Below, in pieces: positions 34,071-42,654 of a stretch of DNA of 64,000 nucleotides; within the stretch, counting starts at the first letter, position 1; the number at the start of each line of letters is the position of its first letter. Source of the DNA: Variovorax sp. ZS18.2.2. Its GTDB lineage: Bacteria; Pseudomonadota; Gammaproteobacteria; Burkholderiales; Burkholderiaceae_C. A model generated the notes under the pieces. That model did not search any database. It was not told the DNA's origin and saw nothing but the letters and a program-made list of their open reading frames with translations. The stretch lies in assembly GCF_024701975.1 (NCBI RefSeq), contig NZ_JANLNM010000005.1:62001-126000 (forward strand), read 5' to 3'. Both the position numbers and the translations under genes were made by a program.

Positions 34071-34490
34071 ATGAAACTCGCAACATTCATCGCAGCCGCG
34101 ACGCTGGGCATTTCGAGCGGCGCATTCGCTGCCGACGATCACAAAGGGCACGAACACGAAGGCAAGGGGGCAGCAGCCCATAAGGATGAGGCCAAGCCCG
34201 CGCATGGCGGCATCGTGACTGTCGCAAAGGATGTGAGCTACGAGCTCGTTGCTCGGCCCGACCTGATTTCCCTGTACGTGTCTGACCACGGAAAACCAGT
34301 GGATCTCGCAGGCGCTACCGCCAAGGTGACCTTGCTGTCGGCGGGAAAGAAGGAGGAAGCCGCGCTGGTGCCGGCTGCGGACTCTCTCCAGGCCAAAGGC
34401 ACTTTCGCCGTGGGCGCGGGAACCAAGGTGGTCGCCAACGTTTCCCTGAAGGGCCAAGCACCCCAGCCCATCCGCTTCAGCCTCAAGTGA
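34071..34490 (+). CDS. Periplasmic metal-associated protein downstream of czcA
   Basis: The 139-residue protein has a signal peptide (MKLATFIAAATLGISSGAFA) and a His/Lys-rich mature N-terminus (DDHKGHEHEGKGAAAHKDEA), then a small beta-rich domain (AHGGIVTVAKDVSYELVARP to PQPIRFSLK). Genes like this follow czcA in Burkholderiales metal clusters; a periplasmic Zn/Cd/Co-binding role is probable. A frameshifted paralogue lies at 24657. A possible half-site for CzcR follows at 34498. Confidence 0.7.
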   Translation: MKLATFIAAATLGISSGAFAADDHKGHEHEGKGAAAHKDEAKPAHGGIVTVAKDVSYELVARPDLISLYVSDHGKPVDLAGATAKVTLLSAGKKEEAALVPAADSLQAKGTFAVGAGTKVVANVSLKGQAPQPIRFSLK

Positions 34491-34497
34491 AAAGCTG

Positions 34498-34513
34498 ATA
34501 ACCAAACTGTAAT
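34498..34513. promoter_or_regulatory. Imperfect CzcR-type site, ATAACC-AAAC-TGTAAT
   Basis: The right half is perfect and the left half has three mismatches to ATTACA. It is 94 bases before the small secreted protein at 34608. Weak evidence, supported only by the recurrence of the motif in this region. Confidence 0.4.
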
Positions 34514-34607
34514 CCCGCAGTTAGAAGCCTGGCGGACTGGTTTTTTAAAGTTCATTCACGCAGTCGAGAACGGCTGCGTATGAACCTACCAATCCAAGGA
34601 CTTCCTC

Positions 34608-35033
34608 ATGCAAATCTCCTCGCTTCGACTGCCCCTCGCCTCCTTGCTTCTCGCTGCCGCGGCGGTTCCAGCTTTCGCCGGCAACTATGCAGAAGGTGAC
34701 CCGCGCCCTGTTGCGCAAACTTCCAACGTCTCCAGCCCCGCAGTGGCCGCAGAGACGCGCGCCTGGATGGCCGCCGCACCTACGCTCGGCTACCCGGAGG
34801 GCAATCCGCAGGCCGTCGTACAAGTCCAGCAAAAGACCCGCGCGGCGGTGCAAGCCGACACGATGAACTGGATCCGATCCGGCCTGGGCGCTCTCAGCTA
34901 CAGCGACGCATATGCAAGCGGCAACCATCCGGCCTACGCCAAGGCAAGCCGCGCATATGCTCAGCTTCGCGGCTCGAGTGACGCGGCCAGTGCTTCGCTG
35001 ACGCCAGTTGACGGAAATGCCGTCACGCGCTGA
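34608..35033 (+). CDS. Small secreted repeat protein, DUF4148-like
   Basis: The 141-residue protein has a signal peptide (LRLPLASLLLAAAAVPAFAG) and then an internal repeat: YAEGDPRPVAQ ... VAAETRAWMAA and YPEGNPQAVVQ ... VQADTMNWIRSG, with a third, partial unit (YSDAYASGNHPAYAKASRAY). The pattern recalls DUF4148-type exported proteins of Burkholderiales. Function unknown. It follows the czc operon and has a weak CzcR-like site upstream, so metal induction is possible. Confidence 0.6.
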   Translation: MQISSLRLPLASLLLAAAAVPAFAGNYAEGDPRPVAQTSNVSSPAVAAETRAWMAAAPTLGYPEGNPQAVVQVQQKTRAAVQADTMNWIRSGLGALSYSDAYASGNHPAYAKASRAYAQLRGSSDAASASLTPVDGNAVTR

Positions 35034-35206
35034 TCCGGAGGGGAATTTGCCCATTGCAGCATGTTTGCCGGCAACCGAACACGAGCCGACAAGACATAGC
35101 CCTCAGGCGCAATCGCCGACACCTAACCTCGGTATTCGCGAGGTAGAAAAATCAGAACACCACGCTGGTCCACCCAGATGGTGTTCTTGTTGTTTATGAC
35201 ATTTCG

Positions 35207-35222
35207 ATGACGCATTTGTAAT
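35207..35222. promoter_or_regulatory. Imperfect CzcR-type site, ATGACG-CATT-TGTAAT
   Basis: The right half is perfect, the left has three mismatches. It is 88 bases before the small repeat protein gene at 35310, matching the spacing of the site before the previous secreted-protein gene (94 bases), which raises the chance that both are real. Confidence 0.45.
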
Positions 35223-35309
35223 CCGGTTGCAGGCCAAGTGTTCGAAAGGCTTTCTAGAGTCGTTGAGCGCCCCGGACTCTTCGGGGCGGAATACAACAAG
35301 GAGACCCTA

Positions 35310-35675
35310 ATGTCGATTCGCACTTTTCGTTCCGCCGCGACCGCAGCAGCCGTCGTCGCTGCAGCTTTTTCAGCCGTAAGCGCATCCGCCGCGGGCGCCT
35401 ATCACCCCGCACCCAACGAAGCCGGGGCGACCTATCATCCGGACCATGCCTCCAAGCGGAGCCGAGCAGACATCGACTCGGACCTGAGCTCGGCAATGAA
35501 GCAACCTGCCTGGAATGCTGCTAGCCGCGGCGCGCCGTGGCCCGTTGCGAAGACGGGCGAACCCAAAACCCGCGAGCAAGTCGTCGCTGAGCTCGACGCA
35601 GCGATGAAGCATCCCGCATGGAACTCGGTGAGCCGCGGTGCACCTTGGCCGCCGGTGCTGAACAACCCGAAGTGA
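35310..35675 (+). CDS. Small exported protein with two tandem repeats
   Basis: The 121-residue protein has a signal peptide (FRSAATAAAVVAAAFSAVSA) and two units ending MKQPAWNAASRGAPWP and MKHPAWNSVSRGAPWP, each preceded by a charged helix (SRADIDSDLSS; TREQVVAELDA). DUF4148-type exported proteins have similar XREQVxAEL helices. AAGGAG precedes the ATG. The role is unknown; the position and the weak upstream dyad hint at the metal response. Confidence 0.65.
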   Translation: MSIRTFRSAATAAAVVAAAFSAVSASAAGAYHPAPNEAGATYHPDHASKRSRADIDSDLSSAMKQPAWNAASRGAPWPVAKTGEPKTREQVVAELDAAMKHPAWNSVSRGAPWPPVLNNPK

Positions 35676-35882
35676 AAGGCGTAGGCGCTCTCTTCTGAGC
35701 GCCGTCCTGTTTCGCGCCGACGAACCGTCAACACCCCGTTGGTTTGGCGGAGTATTCCGTGAGCGTCCGGTGAAGTAATGTGTGCTCGGCACATCACGAC
35801 CGTCAGCGTTCCCTGATGCACCTCTAAGCTTTAACAAGCGATAAACAGCCTGAGGCCAGCGCCGCTTCCGTAAAGAGGCGTC
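35676..35882. other. Gap before the split GAF-domain gene
   Basis: No recognisable gene or structure; the promoter of the interrupted GAF-domain gene probably lies here. Confidence 0.4.
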
Positions 35883-36114
35883 ATGCGGTTCCGTCTGTGC
35901 GCTACCGAACATCTGTGGGCGTACGTTGCTGATACTTTGAACGCTTTCCAAGCGAGGGATCCAGCCAAATTGCCTGCGATGAACCAGCCACGCAACATTT
36001 CTGCATTCAACTCCGTGCTCAAAGCGCGAGGAGCGAAAGCGTCACTGGGGTATCTGAACGAAGGGGTTGCTCACCGCTACACCGCCGTGTACAGGATTGA
36101 GGGTGACATGCTGC
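35883..36114 (+). pseudogene. GAF-domain protein, 5' part, split by IS66 insertion
   Basis: The reading frame from ATG 35883 encodes about 77 residues ending SLGYLNEGVAHRYTAVYRIE-GDML, then breaks at the IS66 left end. The remainder continues in frame at 42084 (MLRNVLLHDKHGQ...). Joined across the 8-bp duplication catgctgc, the protein is about 198 residues with GAF-type landmarks (LRNV, SFCQFVL, GTLCHFD). It would have bound a small ligand or acted in signalling before disruption. Confidence 0.8.
36107..36114. repeat. Left copy of 8-bp target-site duplication (catgctgc)
   Basis: catgctgc here equals 42084-42091. An 8-bp duplication is characteristic of IS66-family insertion. It also restores the GAF reading frame when one copy is removed together with the element. 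Confidence 0.9.
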
Positions 36115-36140
36115 GTAAGCGGCCAGCCGTCCCACGTTGA
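36115..36140 (+). repeat. IS66 left terminal inverted repeat
   Basis: Starts GTAAGCGGCCAGCCGTCCCA. Compared with the reverse complement of the right end (GTAAGCGGCTAGGCGTCCCA) it matches 23 of 26 bases. The GTAAGCG start is usual for this family. Confidence 0.88.
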
Positions 36141-36180
36141 CGGCCGAACGCGATGTCGGATATGGGCGGGCTGGCTCAGG

Positions 36181-36300
36181 TCAGGCAGGACGCCACTTGT
36201 GCGGTAGCAACTCATCGATTCGGCTGTTCAGATGCGTCGGCAGACGCTCGAGCACGTCCTTGAGGTAGGCCCATGGATCATGTCCGTGGAGCTTGGCCGA
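36181..36300 (-). pseudogene. tnpC: IS66 tnpC, C-terminal fragment
   Basis: The minus strand reads AKLHGHDPWAYLKDVLERLP, then THLNSRIDELLPHKWRPA and stop, the usual C-terminus of IS66 TnpC. It is cut off from its main part (39702-41213) by the RIT element. The rejoined sequence is ...VQSAKLHGHDPW, showing an insertion without loss. Confidence 0.9.
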
Positions 36301-36359
36301 CTATGCCGACCGCCGAACTATGCCGAGCGGCCTCGCTTCTCCCCGGATTCACTGTAGGC
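36298..36359 (+). repeat. 62-bp inverted repeat, left copy (RIT element)
   Basis: Identical, in inverse orientation, to 39617-39678 over 62 bases. It contains two CTATGCC-type motifs 21 bp apart (36301 and 36319), probably recombinase binding sites. Confidence 0.92.
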
Positions 36360-36418
36360 CGCGTGTGATCGGTTCGGCATAGTTCATCCTGCCTCCGTCC
36401 TCAACAACGGAGACTTCG

Positions 36419-37663
36419 ATGACGAATACGGAAGAGTATTTGAGCAGGAGCCGGCTGTTCCGGCGCCTGAGAAGCGGTACCCATGGGCGTCTTATCGAGC
36501 TGTATGCGGCGCGCCTCGTCGAGATCGGGCTCGCCAGACCCGGCACTTGGCGCTCCCTCAATGTGGTCGGCAATCTCTTGGCTTGGATGGCAATCCATCG
36601 AGTCAAACTGAGCAAACTCAATGAACCGATGGTGGAGCGCTACCTGCGACACCATGGAGCGAAGCAGACCATCCATCTCGACGACCGGGCCGCGTTGAAG
36701 CGGTGGCTTTCGACCCTGCGCGCCGCTGGCGCAATCGCGCAGGCGCCCGTCTCAACAAAGACTCTGCAAGAGCAGGTCTTCGCGGGATTTGGCGACTATC
36801 TGCGTATTGAACGCGGTTTGACAGCGAAGACGATCGCGCACCATCAGCCTGCGATCCGAAGGTTCCTGTCTGAAGTCTGCCCCGCTGGCGCCAGCGATCT
36901 CGGCAAGATCAAGCAGGATGAGGTGATTCGCTATGTCGAGTGCCACGCCCAGGATTGGAGCCCGAAGTCCGCCCAGTTGATGTGCTGGTCGCTGCGCGCG
37001 TTTCTCCGATACCTTCATCACACGGGATTGAACCCGCACGCATTGGCCGGCTGCGTGCCCTCGATCAGGCACTGGAACCTCGTGGGCCTTCCGACCTATC
37101 TCTCCGCGGCACAGGTTCAGAAGGCCCTGGATGGTTGCGACCGGGCATCGGCGGTGGGACGACGTGACTTCGCCATTTTGATGATGCTTTCCAGGCTCGG
37201 CTTGCGGGCCGATGAGGTCGCAACACTCACTTTGGATGACATCGACTGGAGAGCCGGTGAGATGCTTGTTCGTGCCAAGGGCCGACAGCGCGCCAGGATG
37301 CCGATCGCATCAGACGTCGGCGCAGCGATCGTTGCCTACCTACAGGAAGGCCGACCCAAGTCCTCCTGTCGTCAGCTATTTCTCCGCAGCCTTGCGCCCC
37401 ACACCGGATTTGCGTCCGCAAGCGCAATCACGATGATCGCCAAGACCGCGCTCGAGCGCGCCGGCATCCAGGGCTACGCCCACCAAGGCGCTCATATCTT
37501 CCGGCACAGCCTGGCCACGGAGCTCTTGCGCGCCGGCGCCACCTTGTCGGAGATCGGCCATGTGCTGCGGCACAAGAGCCACGACACCACTCGGATCTAC
37601 GCAAAGGTTGACATCGAAGCGCTCCGCACGTTGAGCCTGCCGTGGCCGGGAGGTGCGCAATGA
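36419..37663 (+). CDS. ritA: RIT tyrosine recombinase, first of three
   Basis: The 414-residue protein has an N-terminal SAM-like core-binding region and a C-terminal catalytic domain with tyrosine recombinase residues: Arg in LGLRADEVATL, H-x2-R in HIFRHSLATEL, His in LRHKSHDTTR and the nucleophile Tyr in RIYAKVD. Its stop overlaps the next recombinase start by four bases (ATGA), implying coordinated synthesis of all three. Confidence 0.93.
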   Translation: MTNTEEYLSRSRLFRRLRSGTHGRLIELYAARLVEIGLARPGTWRSLNVVGNLLAWMAIHRVKLSKLNEPMVERYLRHHGAKQTIHLDDRAALKRWLSTLRAAGAIAQAPVSTKTLQEQVFAGFGDYLRIERGLTAKTIAHHQPAIRRFLSEVCPAGASDLGKIKQDEVIRYVECHAQDWSPKSAQLMCWSLRAFLRYLHHTGLNPHALAGCVPSIRHWNLVGLPTYLSAAQVQKALDGCDRASAVGRRDFAILMMLSRLGLRADEVATLTLDDIDWRAGEMLVRAKGRQRARMPIASDVGAAIVAYLQEGRPKSSCRQLFLRSLAPHTGFASASAITMIAKTALERAGIQGYAHQGAHIFRHSLATELLRAGATLSEIGHVLRHKSHDTTRIYAKVDIEALRTLSLPWPGGAQ

Positions 37664-38586
37664 CGGATCTACATTCGGCACTCCAGCGGTACCTGAACAT
37701 GCGCAAGGGCTTTGGATTCAAGTATCAGCATCAGACACGACGGCTCGCCGACTTCGTCTCCTTCATGGACAAGTGCAAGGCCGCGACCATCACCACGAAG
37801 CTCGCGATGGAGTGGGCGACGTTACCTGCCGGTCGGCATGCGTCCTGGGCATTGCGGCTGACGGATGTTCGCGGATTTGCGCGACATATCGCAAGCTTCG
37901 ATCCAAAGACGGAAGTGCCTCCGGTCGGCCTCCTGCCAGGCCTGAAGCGTGCCAAGCCCTACGTCTATAGCGATGAAGAGGTCAGCGCGTTGCTGGCAGC
38001 CGCACTGTCCTTGCCGCCAACAGGTGCACTTCGCCGCTGGACCTACCACTGCCTGTTCGGACTGATCGCAGTGACGGGCATGCGTCTGTCCGAGGCGATC
38101 AGCCTTGAATGTGACGACGTTGACCTGGACGCCGGCGTGCTGACGATTCGATTGACCAAGTTTGGGAAGTCACGGCTCGTACCCCTGCATCCAACGACGA
38201 GCGCAGCGCTACGAGATTACGCGCAACGGCGAGACACCCATCTGCCAACGCGCCGCACCCCACGCTTCTTCGTTGCGGAGCGCGGTGGACCACTGCTGCA
38301 TCAGTACGTCCACCGCGTCTTCTGGTGCTTGTCGCGTGAGATCGGTCTGCGGCGTCCTGGCGATCATGCGGGACCGCGCGTGCATGACTTCCGGCACCGA
38401 TTCGCTATCTGCACGCTGTTGGGGTGGTATCGCGAAGGCATCGATGTCGAGAAGAAACTTCCTTCGCTTTCCACCTATCTTGGCCACACCTGCGTGCGCG
38501 ACACCTATTGGTACCTCTCGGCGTTCCCGGAACTGATGCAAGAGGCGGCGCGGCGTCTCGATCGACGGTGGGAGACTCAACCATGA
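37660..38586 (+). CDS. ritB: RIT tyrosine recombinase, second of three
   Basis: The 308-residue protein shows Arg in TGMRLSEAISL, HDFRHRFAICTL (H-x2-R), GHTCVRDTYWYLS with the Tyr nucleophile candidates. An extra segment sits between the H-x2-R and the G-H box (WYREGIDVEKKLPSLSTYL), as usual in the middle RIT recombinase. It overlaps both neighbours by four bases; the ATG at 37660 is chosen for that reason. Confidence 0.93.
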   Translation: MTDLHSALQRYLNMRKGFGFKYQHQTRRLADFVSFMDKCKAATITTKLAMEWATLPAGRHASWALRLTDVRGFARHIASFDPKTEVPPVGLLPGLKRAKPYVYSDEEVSALLAAALSLPPTGALRRWTYHCLFGLIAVTGMRLSEAISLECDDVDLDAGVLTIRLTKFGKSRLVPLHPTTSAALRDYAQRRDTHLPTRRTPRFFVAERGGPLLHQYVHRVFWCLSREIGLRRPGDHAGPRVHDFRHRFAICTLLGWYREGIDVEKKLPSLSTYLGHTCVRDTYWYLSAFPELMQEAARRLDRRWETQP

Positions 38587-39584
38587 AGCCCGGTTGCAAC
38601 GTCGCCTCACTGGTCGAACGCTTTTTTACCGAGCGGCTTGTCCGTCAGCAAGACGTGAGCGTCCATACGATCGCGTCCTATAGGGATACGTTCAGGTTGC
38701 TGTTGAAGTTCGCGATGGCGAAGCTTCGCAAGGCGCCGTCCGCCTTGACCCTCGATGAACTGGACGCGCCTTTCATCGGCGCGTTCCTGACCGATCTCGA
38801 GATGGAGCGCGGCACCAGCGCCACGACACGCAACCTGCGCCTGACCGCCGTCCGATCCTTCTTCCGGTTTGTGTCCTTCGAAGAGCCGGCTCACAGCGCC
38901 CTCATCCAGCGCGTGCTCGCGATACCGAGCAAGCGACATGACAAACGTCAGGTGGATTTCCTGACGCGCACCGAGATCGAAGCCGTCCTCGCTGCGCCCG
39001 ATCGGACGACGTGGATCGGCCGGCGCGATCACACATTGCTGCTGCTCGCGACCCAGACCGGCTTGCGCCTCTCCGAACTGATCGGCTTGAGAAGAGAAGC
39101 CATTCATCTCGGTACCGGTGCGCATGTGCGGTGTGTGGGCAAGGGCCGCAAGGAGCGATGCACCCCATTGGCAAGATGCGCCCGGATCGCGCTTCAGGCG
39201 TGGCTCAACGAACCCGCGCGACGCGATGCCAGGGCCTTATTTCCCAGCTTGCATGGCGGTCATCTCAGCCCGGACAGCGTTCAATCGTTGCTGGCTAAAC
39301 ATGTGGGCGTCGCCAGCAAGACATGTCCATCGCTGGCAACCAAGCGGGTGTCACCGCACGTCCTGAGGCACAGCGCTGCAATGGAACTCCTACAGGCGGG
39401 AGTCGACAGTTCGGTGATCGCGTTGTGGCTCGGCCATGAATCGATCGAGACCACGCAGACCTACCTTCATGCCCACCTCGGCCTCAAAGAGGCAGCTCTC
39501 GCGAAGCTCGAGCCGTACAAGCAGCACAAGCGACTTCGATTTCGTCCTGACGATCACGTGCTCGCCTTTCTCGAGGCGCTGTGA
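38583..39584 (+). CDS. ritC: RIT tyrosine recombinase, third of three
   Basis: The 333-residue protein has Arg in TGLRLSELIGL, HVLRHSAAMELLQAG, WLGHESIETTQTYLHAHLG with the nucleophile Tyr. The ATG at 38583 overlaps the previous stop. All three recombinases keep complete catalytic sets, so the element may still be active. Thirty-two bases separate its stop from the right inverted repeat. Confidence 0.93.
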   Translation: MKPGCNVASLVERFFTERLVRQQDVSVHTIASYRDTFRLLLKFAMAKLRKAPSALTLDELDAPFIGAFLTDLEMERGTSATTRNLRLTAVRSFFRFVSFEEPAHSALIQRVLAIPSKRHDKRQVDFLTRTEIEAVLAAPDRTTWIGRRDHTLLLLATQTGLRLSELIGLRREAIHLGTGAHVRCVGKGRKERCTPLARCARIALQAWLNEPARRDARALFPSLHGGHLSPDSVQSLLAKHVGVASKTCPSLATKRVSPHVLRHSAAMELLQAGVDSSVIALWLGHESIETTQTYLHAHLGLKEAALAKLEPYKQHKRLRFRPDDHVLAFLEAL

Positions 39585-39616
39585 GCGGTCAAACTATGCC
39601 GATTGGATCGACCGCA

Positions 39617-39678
39617 GCCTACAGTGAATCCGGGGAGAAGCGAGGCCGCTCGGCATAGTTCGGCGGTCGGCATAGTCG
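39617..39678 (-). repeat. 62-bp inverted repeat, right copy (RIT element)
   Basis: Reverse complement of 36298-36359 without mismatch. It is followed by a 20-bp palindrome and then IS66 sequence. Confidence 0.92.
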
Positions 39679-39681
39679 ACA

Positions 39682-39701
39682 CTATGCCGCGCGCGGCATA
39701 G
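39682..39701. repeat. 20-bp perfect palindrome at the RIT right end
   Basis: CTATGCCGCGCGCGGCATAG is fully symmetric and made of two copies of the CTATGCCG motif that also occurs in both inverted repeats and singly near 36377 and 39594. It has no counterpart on the left end, so the ends of the element are asymmetric. Confidence 0.8.
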
Positions 39702-41213
39702 GGCTGACTGCACCAAGCTCATGACGACGGCGGCACGTTGGCCGGCCAATTCGCTGCCGCAGAAGAGCCATGCCTTTCTGCCAAGGGCCCAAGGACGGAT
39801 CTGATTCTCGCAATGGTTGTTGTCGACGTTCACGTCGCCATCAAGCAGGTTTTGCGTCAACGCCGCCCAGGCGTTGAGACTGTAGTTCAGAGCCTTGGCC
39901 GTGGCGCTGCCGTCCGGCACGCGGCTTCGCTCCAGCCGCAACCACTCATGCAGGTCATCCCACAGCGGCTTCGCGTTACTTTGCCTGCTGGCCAGTCGTT
40001 CCTCGCACGTCAAGGCAGCCAGCTCGCGCTCGAGGCGATAGATCTGCGCGATGCGCAGCAGCGCCTCCTGCGCGACCGCGCTCTTGCCGCCGTCGCGCAG
40101 CAACTCATCGAACTTCCTCCTCGCGTGCGCAAGACACCCCGCAGGGATGCGTCCGGGCTGGGCGATCAGCACCTTGTCATAGGCTGCGTATTCATCGCGC
40201 ACCAGCGTGCCGCGCCACGCTGATGCGCCGCGTCCATCATCTTCTGGGCCGAGGAAGGCAACGGGGTACTGCGCACCCCGCCCGACACAGAAGTCGTAAA
40301 TGACCCCCGGCACCGCATCGAAGGCGCCGCGCGCATAGGCCCAGACGTAGGCCCGCTTTGTTTTGCCGGCGCCCGGATCCAGCATGGCCACCGGCGTCTC
40401 GTCGGCGTGCAGAATCGGCGCCGAGAGCACGAAGCGCTTGTGCGCGTCGTACAGCGGCATGAGCGCCGCACCACCTCGCCCGGACCAACTCGCCAGCGTG
40501 GAGCGCGGCGTGTGCACGTCCGAGCGCGCGTTGATGAATTCCATCCGGTAGTACGGCAGGTGGTCCACGAAGTGACTGATCATCGTGTGCGCGACCAGGC
40601 CGGCCGACGGCATGCCGCCGTCGATGATCTGTGGCGCGGCCGCCTCCTGCACCAGGCACTGGCAGCAGCGGCAGGCCCACTTGCCGTAGATGTGGCGCTG
40701 AACGAAGAACTCCGCCGGAATGACGTCCAGTCGTTCGCTCACGTCCTCGCCCACGCGCACCATCGGCCGGCCGCAATCCGGGCTCGGGCAATCGGTGTTC
40801 TCGGGCTCGTGGTGGTGCTCCTCGCGGCGCAGGTGCTCGGGCAATGGCCGACGGCGGGGCTTGCGCTTGCTATCGTTGTTGTCGCCCGTGGTCGCCGGCG
40901 GTGTCGACGACTCGCCCTTGGCTTGCTCCAGCTGCGCCTGCAGGCTGGCTTCGTCCTCGGCCAGCGTCTCCTCGAACAGGCGCCGCTGCTCGGCGTTCAT
41001 CGCCTCGGTCTTCGCACCGAACCTCCAGGCCTTCAGCTGCGCGAGCTGGAAGGTAATCTTCTCGATCTTGGCGTCCTTGAACTGGATCTCGCTGTCCTGC
41101 TGGCGGATGCGTTGGAGCATCTGCCGGGCCAGCGCGGCGACGATCTCAGGCGTTAGACCTTGGAGGTCTTCATCCTTGAGATCGCGCAGTGCTTGCATCC
41201 GTGAATCATGCAT
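39702..41213 (-). pseudogene. tnpC: IS66 transposase tnpC, main part interrupted by RIT element
   Basis: Contains the IS66 TnpC layout: N-terminal leucine-rich helix (DSEIQFKDAKIEKITFQLAQ), zinc-finger-like CPSPDCGRP ... CRCCQC, and the DDE catalytic core (LHADETPVAMLD; LVRDEYAAYDKV; NNHCENQIRPWALGRKAW). Its frame runs into RIT sequence after MSLVQSA, losing the last 38 residues, which lie at 36181-36300. The ATG at 41213 (MHDSRMQALRD) or at 41198 may be the start. Confidence 0.9.
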
Positions 41214-41274
41214 GCGGCGGCGAGGTGCCGCCACTGGGAGATGCGCTGTCAACGCACCACCTCACCCACTTTGT

Positions 41275-41613
41275 TTACAGCCTTGTGATCGCGCTCATCT
41301 CTGGCAGGCGCTGCCAGGGCAGCCCGACCACCAGCGCATCGAACTGCGCCTGCGTCAGAGAGATCGGCTTCGCCGCATCGATCTCGCGTGGCCAGGCAAA
41401 GCGCCCGATGTTCAGCCGGCGCGCGGCGCACCACACGCCGAAGCCGTCATGCACAAGCATCTTGATGCGCGTGGCACGCGCATTGGCGAACACGTAGCCG
41501 TGGTGGGCGTTCGCGCTTCCCAGCGCGTGCACCACGTGCGCGAGAAGGCGCTCGGCACCACTGCGCATGTCCACCGGCTTCGTGCACAGCCACAGCGCGT
41601 CGATGCGGATCAT
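41275..41613 (-). CDS. tnpB: IS66 accessory protein TnpB
   Basis: The 112-residue protein starts MIRIDALWLCTKPVDMRSGA and contains the family sequence ANARATRIKMLVHDGFGVWC. TnpB is required for IS66-family transposition. It overlaps the end of tnpA by four bases and lies 61 bases before the tnpC start. Confidence 0.93.
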   Translation of the reverse strand: MIRIDALWLCTKPVDMRSGAERLLAHVVHALGSANAHHGYVFANARATRIKMLVHDGFGVWCAARRLNIGRFAWPREIDAAKPISLTQAQFDALVVGLPWQRLPEMSAITRL

Positions 41614-42005
41614 CGCAGCACCTCCCGCAACCACGCCGCGCAGTCCGCAGCGGCGCAGACTGGCCACGTCACACTCACGCCGATAGCTCCACGCTTGAAC
41701 TCCAGCCGGATCGCCTCGGCAGAGGCTGCCGGCGCGCGCGAAGGAGCCGGCGTCGACGCCACAGATGCCGCTGGTGGCGAGGGCAGCGACAGCGCAATGA
41801 ACTCGGCCGATGACTCCTGCAGTGAGGTAGCGGCCGGTTTGCCTGCGCCACTGCGACCGCGGCGCCAGTCGTGAACGAGGTTGTCGTTTAGACCGAAGGC
41901 TCGAGCAACCGCGGCGACACTGACGCCGGGCTCAGCGCACGCGGCCACGACCTGTGCCTTGAACTCGGCGGTATGCCTGCGCCGCGACTTGGGGTTCACA
42001 TCCAT
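41610..42005 (-). CDS. tnpA: IS66 accessory protein TnpA
   Basis: The 131-residue protein begins MDVNPKSRRRHTAEFKAQVV with an HTH (GVSVAAVARAFGLNDNLVHD), the usual IS66 TnpA. It is the first gene of the IS66 operon, 78 bases inside the right terminal repeat. Confidence 0.92.
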   Translation of the reverse strand: MDVNPKSRRRHTAEFKAQVVAACAEPGVSVAAVARAFGLNDNLVHDWRRGRSGAGKPAATSLQESSAEFIALSLPSPPAASVASTPAPSRAPAASAEAIRLEFKRGAIGVSVTWPVCAAADCAAWLREVLR

Positions 42006-42057
42006 AAGCGTCCAGTTAGAAGTTAACCGGACAGCATCGTTTAGTCGCCCCCTCCGT

Positions 42058-42083
42058 TCAAGGTGGGACGCCTAGCCGCTTAC
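42058..42083 (-). repeat. IS66 right terminal inverted repeat
   Basis: Reverse complement GTAAGCGGCTAGGCGTCCCA..., partner of 36115-36140; followed directly by the right copy of the duplication catgctgc. Confidence 0.88.
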
Positions 42084-42456
42084 CATGCTGCGAAACGTGC
42101 TGCTGCATGACAAGCACGGACAAATCAGAACTGATTTTCTTGAGGTCGTTCCGCTGAACACCAGCTTCTGCCAATTCGTGCTGCGCGAGGGGCTCTTCCA
42201 GACCAACAACTCCGCGCTGGATCCCAGGCTCAACGGCAACCCGCACCAAGGCATCGTTATCTGCTATCACGGCGTGCCGATGATGGGCGGTGGTGCTGAA
42301 CTTATGGGCACGCTGTGTCACTTCGATCTGGTCGGTCACTCCATCAGCGATAGCGAGTTTGACCTGCTAACGCAGGCTGGGAGCAGCTTGCCGGATTTCG
42401 TCCCGCCTGCACGGGCCGGCGTTCTGATCGCAGAGCCTCTAGAGCCGCCCGTCTAA
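42084..42456 (+). pseudogene. GAF-domain protein, 3' part
   Basis: Continues the frame broken at 36114: MLRNVLLHDKHGQ, then FLEVVPLNTSFCQFVLREG, and GTLCHFDLVG, ending LIAEPLEPPV. These are late GAF-domain segments. An internal ATG at 42085 might allow a fragment to be made, but it has lost the N-terminal half of the domain. The first 8 bases are the right copy of the IS66 target duplication. Confidence 0.82.
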
Positions 42457-42654
42457 TGCGAACGTCCGGCGAACTCGCCGTGACGGCAAACTCGGAGATC
42501 AACTTTGCTGCCAGCGATGTGGCAGGAGGTCTTCGACACGGCCAGCCGATCTCGGTCAGGGCCTAGTGATCCTGGACCTGTGCCCGGCGAAGTTGGCGCA
42601 GATTTGATGCGCGGCTAGAGAGACGCTGTGCGGCCTCAAGTATTCTTTTCTGGC

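Larger units (their letters stand above)
36301..39701 (+). mobile_element. RIT element (recombinases in trio)
   Basis: Three overlapping tyrosine recombinase genes lie between long inverted repeats. I place the ends at CTATGCCG (36301) and CGGCATAG (39701) because they are symmetric and because the bases just outside, GGCCGA on the left and GGCTGA on the right, look like a 6-bp coupling sequence. The right end has an extra 20-bp palindrome. Removing the element restores the IS66 tnpC frame. Length, gene order and overlaps agree with RIT elements known from Cupriavidus and others. Confidence 0.9.
36115..42083 (-). mobile_element. IS66-family insertion sequence carrying a nested RIT element
   Basis: Bounded by 26-bp imperfect inverted repeats and an 8-bp target duplication (catgctgc). 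It encodes tnpA, tnpB and tnpC on the minus strand. The 5969-base length is explained by a 3401-base RIT element (36301-39701) inside tnpC; without it the IS is about 2.57 kb, normal for IS66. The IS disrupts a GAF-domain gene. With its transposase gene broken it is probably immobile unless complemented. Confidence 0.92.
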
